From Hirundichthys speculiger (taxonomy: Eukaryota > Chordata > Actinopteri > Beloniformes > Exocoetidae): a stretch of 64,000 nt of DNA. Below, one piece after another: positions 1 through 11,033 of this stretch. The notes beneath the pieces are model-generated. The model saw only the letters and a list, made by a program, of their open reading frames with translations, did no database searches and had not been told where the DNA came from. Position numbers and translations under genes: made by a program. The stretch is from NCBI GenBank assembly GCA_018398805.1, contig JAGFBZ010000577.1:248001-312000 (forward strand), in the 5' to 3' direction. Every line of letters begins with the position of its first letter. Within the stretch, counting starts at the first letter, position 1.

Positions 1-1017
1 TGATAGCAGGGACTTATGGGGTGCACACTTGGTGAGCTGTAACATCAATTCAGGATTAAAATTCCTAATAATCAAGGATGTTGGTAATGAACTTCACTGT
101 ATGTTGATTGAATCTGTGGCCATCAAGTTGTTTAAAGTAAAGCATGTTTCATACAGTTTCTGCTGTGTAACCAGCACAGTCGGCTACATTACAATGTGAC
201 TGTAACGAAGGAGCTCATTGTTGTTAAAGTTACAAATTGTGTTGGTGAGGCACTTTGCGCACTTTAATTAGGCACTTCCCGTACTTTAGTCTGCACTTTG
301 AAGTACCCATAGATTTGCACAGAAAAGGAAACAAACACATAGATCTTAATAATTTAATATTTATGGAGTGATGCAGTTACTTGCATGTAGTTCCCAGAGG
401 TTCCACAGCTGATCGGATGGTGACTGGCAGCTGCCTGCAAATGCAAAAGTGTTATATTGTGGAAGTGAAATTACTGTTGAATTCATGAATGTCTGTGATT
501 TGCTATGAGTGCATCAAGTGTTGGCTGTAATTGTGATTCGCTTACCTATTCTTCTCTATTAGGGAATTAGGTGTTGTGTTTTTTTAAATTAATATTACTT
601 ATAATAATAATAATTAATTGGTAATTTGGAATTAACTAATATATGTGTAAATGATGAACACTGGGTAAAAATCTTGTATTGTTTTTAAAGATGTTGGTAA
701 AAGGGAACTTGCTTTATTGGGAAGAAATTGTTTTCATAAAAAGCCAGCTGTGTTCATTTAGTGAGAGTTGCTGTGAGAGGTCAGATGTGTTGCTATTCCT
801 GTAAAGTCCCTGTCTTAAAATGTTGCTGTTAGAATAAAATACAAAGGTATCCGGGTTATACTCCTCAATGTCATCTTTACTTTGATCCAGTCGTTTTGTG
901 GCTGCCCTTTTATAGTGACATAATTGAATACAGCTTAGTAAGTGCAACGAACAGGATAGCTAATCTGTTCTAACAATGAGCATGCTACATAGACAGCATA
1001 AATTACAGGACAAACCC
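1..1017. other. AT-rich unique-looking sequence, no gene seen
   Basis: No coding or repeat similarity is recognised. There is a short ATA-rich tract near 600-615. Open frames here are short, lack recognisable domains and look like chance. Confidence 0.6.
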
Positions 1018-1180
1018 ACATGACATCACCCATAGGTTTTCTGCAGAGTGATTTTAAAGCCTCTTTTTCCTCTGACTGCACAGGGCCACATTGCAAAAGT
1101 GGAACGAGCAGAGCTGAAATGATTGGAACACACCCACCAGCAACAGCAGTTTATATTCTTTCAGATCTAATCTGTTTAAA
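1018..1180 (+). repeat. Unclassified dispersed repeat, copy 1
   Basis: This stretch, including TGCAAAAGTGGAACGAGCAG near 1094, resembles the reverse complement of about 26,700-26,850. There the order of short blocks is the same: a TTTTCT-CAGAGTG block, a stretch encoding F-S-S, then AAAAG-GGAC/GAAC-AGCAGAGCTGA. Two copies in opposite orientation show that it is dispersed. I cannot assign it to a transposon class. Confidence 0.5.
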
Positions 1181-1310
1181 CATCCTAATTTTAAATATAT
1201 CTACCAGAAAAAAAAACATCCAAAATAAATGATGCCAGAGCTGAAACAAGGACTGGCAAAAGCTTGGCTGGGTCCCGCTGGTTGTTAACTGTCTATCCCC
1301 TCATACACTC

Positions 1311-2112
1311 ATTGCAATTCAGTTCAATTCAACTTTATTTGTATAACGTCAATTGCAAGAGAAACTGTCTCGAAGGCACTTTTCAGAGACCCAGACCATG
1401 ATCTCTGAGCAAATATGATCAACTATAGCTAATATTATTAAATCTTAATTAGAAAAATGACAAGTGAAAAATTCCCCTAGCGGGAGAGAAACCTTTAAGC
1501 CAAACAGTGGCAAGGAAAAACTCCCCTTTAAGAGGGGAAAAAACTTTGAGCAGGACCTGGCTCATAAGGGACCTTCCTTCCGAAGGCCAGCCGGTTAAAG
1601 GAAGAAAAGAGGAGGGAGATAGGAGAGAGGATGGAGGACAAAGAGAGGTGAGGTAATAAATACATTGGCAATATTATATAAGACAAAATATATTCACTGA
1701 AATTACCTGTTAGCTGGAGGACTAAGAATTCTATGCACTTAGAATATGACTGGTACATTGTTGGTACATGCACCACAGAGATGATTATATAAACAGGTGT
1801 AGGTAGCAACACATAGTGGCCAGAGGGTCAGACTGCCGGTCAGCATGCTAATGTTAATTGATGTCCCTGAGACATCTATATAGACAGGTGGAGGTAAACA
1901 CTGGGATGGTCAGAGGGGGGGAACTGCATGTCAGGATGTAGCTCTGGAAACTCTGGGCTGCAAACATATATAAAAAGAAAAAGGGGGCAGAGGAACACAG
2001 GTAACCACAAAAAACTACACGAACAATGAAATGCAGTTACACTTATGGAGTGCTTATTATTAACTATTGATACAGCTGAAGGAAGAAGGGAAAAGATGGG
2101 TGAGGACACTGC
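1311..2112 (-). mobile_element. LINE 3' end (end of ORF2 plus 3' UTR), decayed
   Basis: On the minus strand a frame at 2109-1876 opens with a segment containing PSAVSIVNNK. This is the usual C-terminal signature of fish non-LTR retrotransposon ORF2; compare PSAVSLINNK in the better preserved LINE near 21,440. A long 3' UTR follows, ending near 1315 in the teleost repeat motif TTTATTTGTATA (plus-strand orientation). The UTR shares the peptide-like stretch PEF-P-x-DMQF with the plus-strand copy at 29.7-30.4 kb, so both belong to one family. The 5' part and the catalytic core are absent, as in a 5'-truncated LINE. Confidence 0.7.
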
Positions 2113-3480
2113 TCAGTGAATCATGTTGGTGTCCTCCTTGAGCGCTGGGCTATAGCAGCATGACTATGACGAGGGGTAAATTCAAGATGAGCCTGCTCTA
2201 GTCTTGGCCTTGGCCATTCTACTGGTTCCTATACCCAGGCTCCAATTATGTTTATTCCTGCTGCATATTGAGCATTTTAACATGGAGATGGGGATTTGCT
2301 CTGTTGTTCTACAACTGTAAATCTACTGTTGTTGCAGACAAATAGTATCTACAGCATCAATGAGGCTAAGACAGTCCACAGTGATGGGGGATTGAAATGG
2401 CCGTGCCACGAGCTCAACTAACATTTAAATACTGCGCTAATCTTGTAAAACACAAAAAATGTATCGCAACTCCAACAAGTCATCAGTGCAAGGGCGACAC
2501 TGTTGTCATGAAATCCTTAGAACCCAATTCTTTGTGAACTCTTTGTGAACAGTAATTGTGGCAAAAATGAAGAGAAAAAGGGGTGTATTTGACATGTTTC
2601 AAAGTTAGCAGGGATTTTGGATGTGGCAGTTGGGCCTTCCTTAGCAGAGCTCATGTCAACTGCTCTGGAACATGTGTTCTTGATCATTATCCTGGGAAGA
2701 GGCCAACGAGTTTCAGAGAAACAAAGTCGAGGCACCCACTAATTATGTGGCTGTGGTTCAGCAGTGGTTGCAAAGGATTTATTCATACGAATATAATATG
2801 TGCACTCTGTATATATCAAGCACAACTAAAATGTTAATAAGTCTTGAGGTTTATCAATGAGATAAACCTCAAGCTGTGGATTCAAAGCAGATAGCAATGG
2901 TGTGTAGCAATCCATAATACTCTAGATTTATGGTCAACATACCTTCCTCACTCAACAATCTTTCTTCAAGGATCTTCCGTCAGCTGTTTAAATGGTTTTA
3001 ATAACTGTTTTAATAGCACTGTGTGTGTGTTTGGGAAATGCTCAGTGACAGAGCCTGTGTTGGTTTTATTTAACTCTGACTATTTTCAGGTTAATAAGGT
3101 AAACTTGGTTTTCATTAGCCTGGTCACCTAGCCTAATGCTTTTCCCCTTCAATATTAAGAATGAGTCTGGTTCTTCTGGATTCAGCTTTGATTTCCAGAG
3201 AACAGTACCCATGGACACAGAAGAAACTGCCTGTGGCGCCACCGGATAGGCATACCAATCAGCAAGTGACATAGGCAGAATGACAACCAGACTAGGGTCA
3301 ACAACATCAACAATGGAGCACAGTGGAGTGGTAACTGCTTTAATCACACCCTTGATGTCATCCTGACCTACAGCATAAAACCCAATAATTAGTTAGTGTC
3401 GCCTATAAACTCCCTCCTCTCCGGTCACTAATAATGTTTGAATTTAACATTCTCGACATTACAACACATATTTAAAAAGT
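2113..3480. other. No gene seen; contains a perfect hairpin
   Basis: Unique-looking DNA without recognised coding similarity. The one structured item is the inverted repeat at 2843-2873. A 93-codon minus-strand frame ending near 3066 has no recognisable domain. Confidence 0.55.
2843..2873. repeat. Perfect 13-bp inverted repeat, 5-nt loop
   Basis: CTTGAGGTTTATC at 2843-2855 pairs exactly with GATAAACCTCAAG at 2861-2873 around the loop AATGA. No coding or TE context explains it. Confidence 0.85.
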
Positions 3481-3489
3481 ATTATTAGA

Positions 3490-4010
3490 GCAGATGCCTA
3501 TATGATAACGCTGTAAATAAATTTAAGGAGGCCATCGTTTCTCATCTCCCCACGGTAGAATATGGTCAAACAATTGAGGGTTATGACCTGAAATTTACTG
3601 CTGCATTGACTGCCTCGTCAACAATAATGCATTTATATTACATTCAGCATTAGATGTTGTTGCCCCTTCTGAAAAAGAGGGTTTCTAACCATAGGAGCTC
3701 AGCTCCCTGGTATAATTTGCATATCCACATGCTGAAACCAAAAATTGTTAAAATGGAAAGGAAGTGGTACTCCTGTAAATTTGTAGATGCCCATCGCATC
3801 TGGAAACATAGTCTTATAGTATACAAAAAAGCTCTTTATGATGCTAGAGCAGTTTACTCATCTTTGTTGATAGAAGAAAACAACAATAACCCACATTTTC
3901 TGTTCAGCACAGTAGCCAGGCTGAACAAAAACAGGCTTAAATGTTCAGATGTAATTTATGAACAAATCCATTTAAAAATGAGTATGTTTATTACTCTATG
4001 ACTGTCATTT
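3490..4010 (+). mobile_element. LINE fragment: linker between endonuclease and reverse transcriptase
   Basis: The plus-strand frame at 3654-4001 encodes SSAPWY, then ERKWY, then W-x-x-x-L-x-x-YKKAL-DAR--YSSLIEEN, then FLFSTVARLNK. This motif order is typical of the region just upstream of the reverse transcriptase domain in many fish LINEs. The preceding 160 bases continue the similarity in other frames (VNKFKEAI; LDVVAP), so frameshifts are present. No endonuclease or catalytic RT block is present, so this is an internal fragment. Its clade is uncertain. Confidence 0.65.
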
Positions 4011-4766
4011 TGCTACAAATGTGTAATTTTTATACAAAACATAAGAGAAAATGAAGTAAGGTTATTGTTTTGTCCTCACAGAAGAAAACATAATTAGCAC
4101 TCTAAAAATCCCAGTTGTGAAAATATCCTTTGGAGAGAAACAAGCAAAATGGTGTAGCACTGTCCAGAGAAAGACACACAAGTTGCAGAACAAAGCAGTA
4201 AATCAGACAAATAAAATATAATTCACCAGTTGTTTCACAGTGGTTGGATTCTACAGAAAAAAATAAACACTTTCACACCTCCGCGTACCTCCACAAACCT
4301 CCAGGGAAGGTCTCACATCGGCAGGTTTTATGTGAAGCTTTCTTTCCTGCTGACCAAGCCTGAACACTTGTGTGTATGTGTGTGACTATGAGCATGTGTT
4401 TGTGACAAAAAAAAAAAAGAAACAAGGAAGAGATACAAAGAGACTGGGATTTTAACTGATCACTGTTTTTTACTTTTTTACACCTAAAGCTCATTTCAGT
4501 GGCTGTGACTTCTCGCTCAAGGTTGGGTATACGAAAAGAAGAGTAATGACTTTGGTATGAATCTGTGCATCATTTTCTTTTTTTAAAAAAAAAAAAGAAT
4601 ATCTCAAAGAATCGGTTTAATTTTGCTTTCACGGTAGAAACTCGATAAACAGAGGGGGTCAGAGAAGTACCTTTTGGTGAGCATGGCTAAAATTCTGAAA
4701 ATCTGAACTGTGCAAAGATGACGTCTCAACATCCCTGAGCACCAGAGAGTTAGGCTCAAAGGAGAG
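4011..4766. other. AT-rich, no gene seen
   Basis: Contains A-tracts near 4407-4420 and 4584-4596. No recognised coding or repeat signal. Confidence 0.5.
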
Positions 4767-4768
4767 TA

Positions 4769-5479
4769 CAGTGGTACCTCTATTAACAAAATTAATTGGT
4801 TCTGGAAGTAGTTTCGTAAACTGAAAATTTTGTAAGTAGAGATGCATTTTCCATGTAAATGCCCTAATCCGTTCCAAGCCCCCCAAAATTTGAACATAAA
4901 CTTTTTATAAATTATAAATAATACATGAAATGAAATAAAAACCTGTAAAAAAAAAAACAATCAGTTATTAAAAATTTTAAAGTAATCCAGAATCCAGGAT
5001 TTCTTCAATATCACACCCAGAATGAAATCAGTTCTTCCTTTTCACATTTCCGACAACTCCTGAAAATTTCATCAAAATCCATCCATAACTTTTTACGTTA
5101 TCTTGAACACAGACAGACAGACAGATAAACGCCAGCAAAAAACATAACCTCCTTGGCGGAGGTAAAAATTGTTCGTTTACCTCGGTTGCTGGGTTATGCT
5201 TATACAGACAAGGGGCCCTCCTAGCCAATGGGATGCCAGGAAGAGGCTAAGCAATAGCCAATGGCAGAGCAGCTCGGACGCACTGCTTTCAAACTGAGAT
5301 ACAGACAGCTACATTTACGTTCGGTAAACTCTGGGTGCTGCGAGTAGCAGCGCGTACTGTATTTTTGCCTTTCGAATCCTGAAATTTCTTTCGTAACAAG
5401 AGGCAATATTTTCCCATTGAGGCGTTTCGTAACCTGAAAATCTCGTATGTAGAGACGTTCGTAAGTAGAGGTACCACTG
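4769..5479. mobile_element. Tigger/pogo-like MITE with terminal inverted repeats, TA target site
   Basis: The left end reads CAGTGGTACCTCTA and the right end is its complement, TAGAGGTACCACTG. TA flanks both ends (4767-4768 and 5480-5481). The subterminal sequence repeats the phrases 'TTCGTAA' and 'GTAAGTAGAG'. The CAGTGGTACCTC terminus, TA duplication and lack of coding capacity fit a non-autonomous Tc1/mariner-superfamily element, pogo/Tigger branch. At 711 bp it carries a nested repeat (4990-5166), so the original was shorter. Superfamily is inferred from ends only. Confidence 0.75.
4990..5166 (-). repeat. Nested dispersed repeat with CAGACAGACAGACAG core
   Basis: Read on the minus strand it begins ACCTCCGCCAAGGAGGTTAT, then has a tandem CTGT tract and a stretch meaning 'gttatggatggattttgatgaaattttc'. 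This composite recurs in many aquatic animal genomes. It interrupts the Tigger-like MITE and is therefore younger than it. Class not assigned. Confidence 0.55.
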
Positions 5480-5605
5480 TACTCGTCTTTTTCTTTCAAG
5501 CTTTTATGCATCAGCACAATAAATTAAAACAGTAATAATAAATGATATTCTGGACCTCACCAGGTCTTTAAATGAAGTAAATATGTGCAACCTCAAATGA
5601 ACAAC

Positions 5606-6560
5606 ACAGGACATAAAACAAAAATTGAATTGAACTAAATGATACTTTTATCCCAAAAGGAAAATTATATTGTTGCAGTGTAAATTACTGAGGAATATAT
5701 CATAAAACTAATTAAAGTAAACAAACAAATATAACTATAGCTGTGCTGAAGGCAACATATAGAGAATGGCAGGTGTCACAGGTGAACACTCAGTAGACAG
5801 CACGGATGGAAACCCACAGTCGACTGTTGTGTTTGTTGCCTGGCAACTGTGGTGATGACTTAACATGCAGCATTGGCAGTTACCACAGACAAACTCTCAG
5901 AATGGATGGGAACTCACAGCCAACCATTCAACACCTCTGGGATTACAGGCACGGGTCCAGGATTACACCATCTACTGGTAACAAGCACTGTGAGCACTCC
6001 TGGCTCAAATATGTCAATCTGTCTGAAGTCCTCTGTCCACCTGCATCCTCTAAAATCCATGCTGCTGGACTTGCTGGACTCCAGAACATGCTTGTGCAGC
6101 CCCATCTTGAAAAACACAGTACTCCTCCTGTCTCCTGTCAGTGCTGCAGGTTTATCCATCCCACTTGTGAGAGATCTCACACCCCAACAGGATTAACGAG
6201 GGAGAAAAAAGTGGTCAAAACCTCTCATTTGAATCTACATGTTGCTCCTGTTCTACATCCTTGACTTATCCTCTGCTACTCATCTGCATTTAAAATTGTT
6301 TTCTGACAATTAGCTGGTCTTTGGAGATCTCAGTCCTCCACTTCCACATCTAAACAACTGTTTGTTGTCACTGATAGTCCTCATAACACAACTGCCAGAG
6401 TTACAAGTAGAAATCTCCCTGGAATAGCAGCATCCAAACAACCGTGGAAAGATATTTCAAAAATTCAATGAAAAATCTGAAGAAGATCTGAGGAAAGACA
6501 CAATCTGACAGAACAACTTCAACAGGTTCCCACCTGAGTGGCACCAGTCTGGAGCTGAAC
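5606..6560 (-). mobile_element. Probable LINE 3' region, antisense
   Basis: The left edge has an AATTG-type short tandem tail followed by ATACTTTTATCCCAAAAGG. This is the degenerate form of the fish LINE 3' motif 'atactttattgatcccaaaggg' read in antisense. The following kilobase looks like decayed retroelement DNA. The 152-codon plus-strand frame at 5806-6264 lies antisense to it and is probably chance. Confidence 0.45.
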
Positions 6561-7756
6561 TGAATCACAAACGCAAGATGTGGAAAACTCAGTACAGCAC
6601 AAAGATCACCAGCTTTTAGGCAATTATGTTCTGATTGTTCTGCGGCAGCTGCTAATATAGAGGTAAGGTTGTCTATTCACACTTGTCCAAAAGGTTAAAG
6701 ACTGCATAGCTTAATCCTCAGTATGATAACCCTTTAAAGCACGTTGAGTCTGAAACAAAGCAGAAGGGTTATGGTGTTGTGATTTGTAGGTGCGGTAACA
6801 TAGTTGATGATATACCTTTTGCGCAGCATATCACTGACTCATAAGACCACCGCAGTCCATCGGGACACTCGTTCAGGAAGGCAGCAAACTCAGAAAAAGA
6901 GTGCGAGTCATGATGCAGGAGAGTCCCACACGCAACTGCATCAGACCACTCGTGGTGGTGATAATGTGCTCAAAGGCACACGTCGCTCGTCAGCCAGCCT
7001 GTTTTGTGCCACATCTGTGTTTTACTTGGGTTGGGAATTACTGGCAGTTCTGTTTTCAATTCTAGTTTTACTTTCCAGGAATTTAATCTGAAGGCCCAAT
7101 GCATAGCTGGTTCAAAATTGTTTTTTCTTTTTTGTTTGTATTTATTGGAGAAGAAATATTAAACCACTGAAATATTCTTAGACATCTTTGAGTCCAAAAG
7201 TCTGAGACAACAGGTAAGGATTGCACTATGAATTTCAAACATTTATATTCCCAATTTAAGAGAAAAGAATTTTCTTAGTTCTCGATTGGTCCCTTTTCCT
7301 ATTGTGACTGAATCAAGGGAATAACATGCACTACATGATTTTGTGAAAAATTTGATGTTATCTCAGCAAGGTCTGGCAGTCTTCGAGGAAGATTGATACA
7401 ATGTCAAGTATGTCAGCCTCCAAGTGCAACCATAAATATTCAGTGGGGTCAGGTAATCCTGTTGAGGAGCCCACAAAGGCTCTCTCCGGTCTTCTTTGTT
7501 CTTAGATAAGCTTTAATAAGGTGCACTTGGTGCTCATTGTCCTGCTGCTCTAAGAATCTCTCCAAGGCCATGTCTAGACAGGCTTCAAATGCTTGATTCC
7601 CTGATTGATTATGACATCGGTTTAGGTTTTAGTATATAAATAGAGCAGAACCTTTGTTCACGTGTTTAACACCTATGTTTGCCTGTAACTGCATATCGAA
7701 ACAGCTCCTGTGTAAAGAGTCAAATGTATACATTTTAATTATTTTATAATATGTAC
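6561..7756. other. No gene seen
   Basis: A 95-codon frame at 6804-7091 has no recognisable domain. The stretch 7330-7640 has a phrase resembling antisense transposase DNA (TGCTCATTGTCCTGCTGCTC near 7530), but too little to assign. Confidence 0.45.

Positions 7757-7829
<73 letters not shown>
7757..7829. repeat. (ATCT)n microsatellite
   Basis: About 18 uninterrupted ATCT units. Long and perfect, so probably polymorphic. It creates the Tyr-Leu-Ser-Ile repeat frame seen in translation, which is not a gene. Confidence 0.98.
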
Positions 7830-7856
7830 GTGATGAGACAGGAAATCAGGGAGGGT

Positions 7857-7876
7857 GGGGGGGGGGGGGGGGGGGG
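7857..7876 (+). repeat. Homopolymer run of 20 G
   Basis: Twenty consecutive G residues follow GAGGGT, 27 bases after the ATCT microsatellite. It could fold as a G-quadruplex and is prone to length error in sequencing. Confidence 0.9.
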
Positions 7877-9734
7877 ATGCATATCAAAAGGGCCGTAGGC
7901 CAAGATTCAGACCTGGGCTGCCTGTATGAGGGCTATAGTTTCAGTGTATTGGGCACCTGCACAACCAAGTAAACTATCCAGCACCCTGACTGCAAGTAGA
8001 TTTACTCAAACAAGCCTTTGATCTGATATCATCCAAATGCCGCCTCAATGACAGAATACAATTTAAAGCCATCCTATTTACGTAAATGCAGCAGCATATC
8101 ACTAGAAAGTTCATGTGTAAGACCCTGGTGTAGGACACTACAAAATGCACTTGTGGTGGGATGTAGTAGTAATAGAAGACTTGCCGGACCACCCCCACTC
8201 ATTAGCATGGCATTTTCACTGATTCTTTTGTCATTGTAGCTAATCTAAATGCCTCCGTGTGGTCAAAGGTGGAACTGCTGCATAGAGTGGCTTTAAGGTA
8301 ATCCGTCATTCTGAAAAGGTGAGCTCATGCGGACAATTGTGTGAGTTAATTTGCTTGTGTAAACTTGTGTAAAATGTTTGCATAATTTTTTCCAGGTTTG
8401 GTGGAGAAAGAAATGTAAGACTTTGATGTGGCCACAGACTCTGGGCCTCACTGCTTGTGATGCTATGATGCATATATATATTGGTATTCTGTTCCCACAC
8501 TTGGCCTGATGTATTTTTGCACACATTTTTGACATCAACAGAGTCCTAAAACAGCTGCCAGCACTTAGCTTTCAGAAGTGCTATTTGTCAACAGTCATAT
8601 AATGCATACTGATCTAAGCACAACAGCAGTTGAAACCAGTGCTCTTCAGCTGGTAGTTTGAGAGGGTTAAGTGTTTCAGCTTGTTCTGAATGAGATAAAT
8701 AAGAGAAGATGAATGCAGAAACCACACTGAACTGTCCATGTATTGCAGTAGCTTCTAACTTTTTCCATCACTTCAAACAGTTAAAAAAAAAAAAGAAAAG
8801 ATTTAAAAAAATAGACACTTCAAAAAAACATCAGTCGAGCAAAGACAGTAGTTTACACCTCCACAGTTTCATTTTATTCACAGATTTTCTTTTCAGCCAG
8901 TCTGAGCATTCTCAGTCAAAGCTAAAAAGGAAACATGTTGGTCACATTTCTCAGCACACTGTGAAGCTCTCACTTAGGACCACGTGCCATTTTGGATATT
9001 AAACAGTTTGTTCCTGCCATGTCCTTTTTTAATTACAGTCCAGACATATGAATAATAACTGTGGTTGTGTGTTACCAATTTGTGTGATAATTTCATAGCT
9101 GTTAGATTAGTGTGAAAAGCAAAGCTGGAAAGGAGCAGACACTGAACATTGAACAGAATACAAGCTTTACTCATTTCCGTGGGTTTCGTTTGTGCGACTG
9201 TGCATGAAAATGTCCGTTTGTGTTAATGCGGCAGCTGTGTGACACGCGGCTGTCTCCCTTGAGGGTGCTAAGTGTCATAATCAAGACGTTCACGTTTGAC
9301 TGGCCTTGAACATTAAAAATGAGTGCTCTTGGAGATGGGGCTGACTTGAAACTTCTTTAAAAATGATGGGCAAAGTGATAAGTCTTCAACAGGGACGCAA
9401 ACTGTCAGGAAGACAGATACCCCGAGTGAAGCGGGGACCTTTCATATATGTAACACAGTCCCTCTACCATCTGTTTCAGCTGACATCAAGAATCTTCTTA
9501 TCAACCACCCCTGCGGCGCTGCTTATATTTGATTCTCCTGGGACTTTCCAGGTGCACTGTCTGTACAGGCATAGTGCAAAACGTAGTGTGCCCTCTTTCA
9601 GTCAACTGTCTTTTGTGTAGAAAAACATACTAGAAGTCTTCTGATTCTTCCCGGTCTTAGTGCTACCTATTGCATAGTATTTCATATGCCTCAAACAAAC
9701 AACAGCATCACTTTTTCCATTGTGCAGTTCCATA
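7877..9734. other. No gene seen
   Basis: Mixed unique-looking sequence with an A-rich tract at 8783-8830. None of the open frames shows a domain, signal peptide or transposon motif that I recognise. Confidence 0.5.
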
Positions 9735-10130
9735 TAATGTCTTTTTTTTAGCAAAAGTGAAGCCAAAAGAAAAAAAAAATATATAATGTGGGTAATACTA
9801 AATACCCCCAGTCTTGAGATAGTAATTTCTTGTATATCTTTGTTAGTCTAACACATAATAAGTTCACTAATTTACATCTCTCTTAAGGTCCCAACACAAC
9901 TTTGAATTGGACTGAGGTTTGGAGTTTGACTAGACCATTCCAAAACCTTGATTCTTTTCTTTTTGTACTTTTTTTAATTCAGATCATTGACCTGTAGCAT
10001 GACCAAGTTTTGACAAAGGTTTAGCTGTGACACAAATGACCTCAGATGTGCCTCTAGAACACTGAGGAGTTCTTGGTTAACCTGCCATACATGGCTCTCG
10101 GCATTAAAGTAGCACAGATGACTTTTGCAG
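9735..10130 (-). mobile_element. Tc1-like transposon fragment (subfamily 1), antisense
   Basis: The left edge carries GTGGGTAATACTAAATACCCC, nearly the same as the end of the sense copy near 46,900 (GTGTGCAACACTAAATACCCC). Further right the plus strand reads as antisense transposase DNA: 'tggagtttgactagaccattccaaaaccttgattcttttc' is typical of the segment upstream of the last catalytic motif. Coding is destroyed and the N-terminal half is absent. Confidence 0.65.
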
Positions 10131-10379
10131 TTTTTACCACTGGAGCCCCCCTATAGGTGGTGGAGGTTAAGTCAATTTTAAAACTGTGTTTGAAATTTTT
10201 TGGTCTTTGATCTTCCTTTAGTGTCATAGATACATTTGCCATGATGTCCACTGTTGCTCTGTGAGCTAGTTTCTTTGTCATTGACGTATGACGTAGTACC
10301 AAAAAATACTCAAAACTGAAAGAAGGTTTTCCTGTGTTCTTTTCTGTGGAAACATAAGAAAAGTCACCTCATCCTAGTA

Positions 10380-10775
10380 AATCTTAGTATTAATCAATTA
10401 GTAGGTTGGACAAATAACACATTTAACTTTTTTTTACAGTGTCATTATTTATTTAACAAATATGAAACCATGTTCCCCCCTACTACTTCCATAGGATTTA
10501 AGAGGCTAAGATCTACATGACAGAGAGTTTGAGTTTTAAGATTCCTGATAACACAATGCCAAGAAGGAAAGATATAAACGATAACTCTAAAAGTAAAAAT
10601 TTGCCATCAGACATCAATCTGGAAAGGCTTATAAAACCATTTTCATACAATTTGGACAAGCATTGAGCAAAAAAGCCCAAAGACTGACGTCTCAGACAAC
10701 GAGTTTTACAAAACCGCCTCTGAACAAATCACAGAATGTCTGGAACAACATCTTATGGAAAGAAGAACGAAAGAG
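10380..10775 (+). mobile_element. Tc1-like transposon fragment (subfamily 1), sense, internally deleted
   Basis: The pre-start region (CTTCCATAGGATTTAAGAGG near 10,486) is followed by ACAATGCCAAGAAGGAAAGAT near 10,553, where subfamily 1 transposase begins (M-P-R-R-K-D). After about 90 bases of helix-turn-helix remnant, the sequence jumps to 'cctctgaacaaatcacagaatgtctgg', which corresponds to the region just before the first catalytic Asp. The middle is missing. It faces the fragment at 9.7-10.1 kb, so they are two separate copies. Confidence 0.65.
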
Positions 10776-11033
10776 GGTTTTATTTTCTTTTTTCACCTTA
10801 AAGCAAATCAAAGGACTTTTGTTCATGTTAAAATATTGATTTCAGTTTTATTTGAAGGAATATTTGTCTACTTTTATGAAGTGTTGTCACGCTGCAGTGA
10901 TCATTTGTGTCAACTATCTGCAAAAAACAGAAAAAGTAACTCCTTGATCGCGTCATGGTCTGACAAAAGCGTATCCCTTATGGCATGAGAGATACATTTT
11001 GGTCTTTTTTGAGTATTATAAAGCAGGGGTCCC
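10776..11033. other. No gene seen
   Basis: Short AT-rich gap between the Tc1 fragment and the hAT element. Confidence 0.5.

Noticed and set aside
5806..6264. 152-codon plus-strand frame as a possible gene
   Set aside because: It overlaps other frames on both strands within probable LINE 3' DNA and has no recognisable domain.
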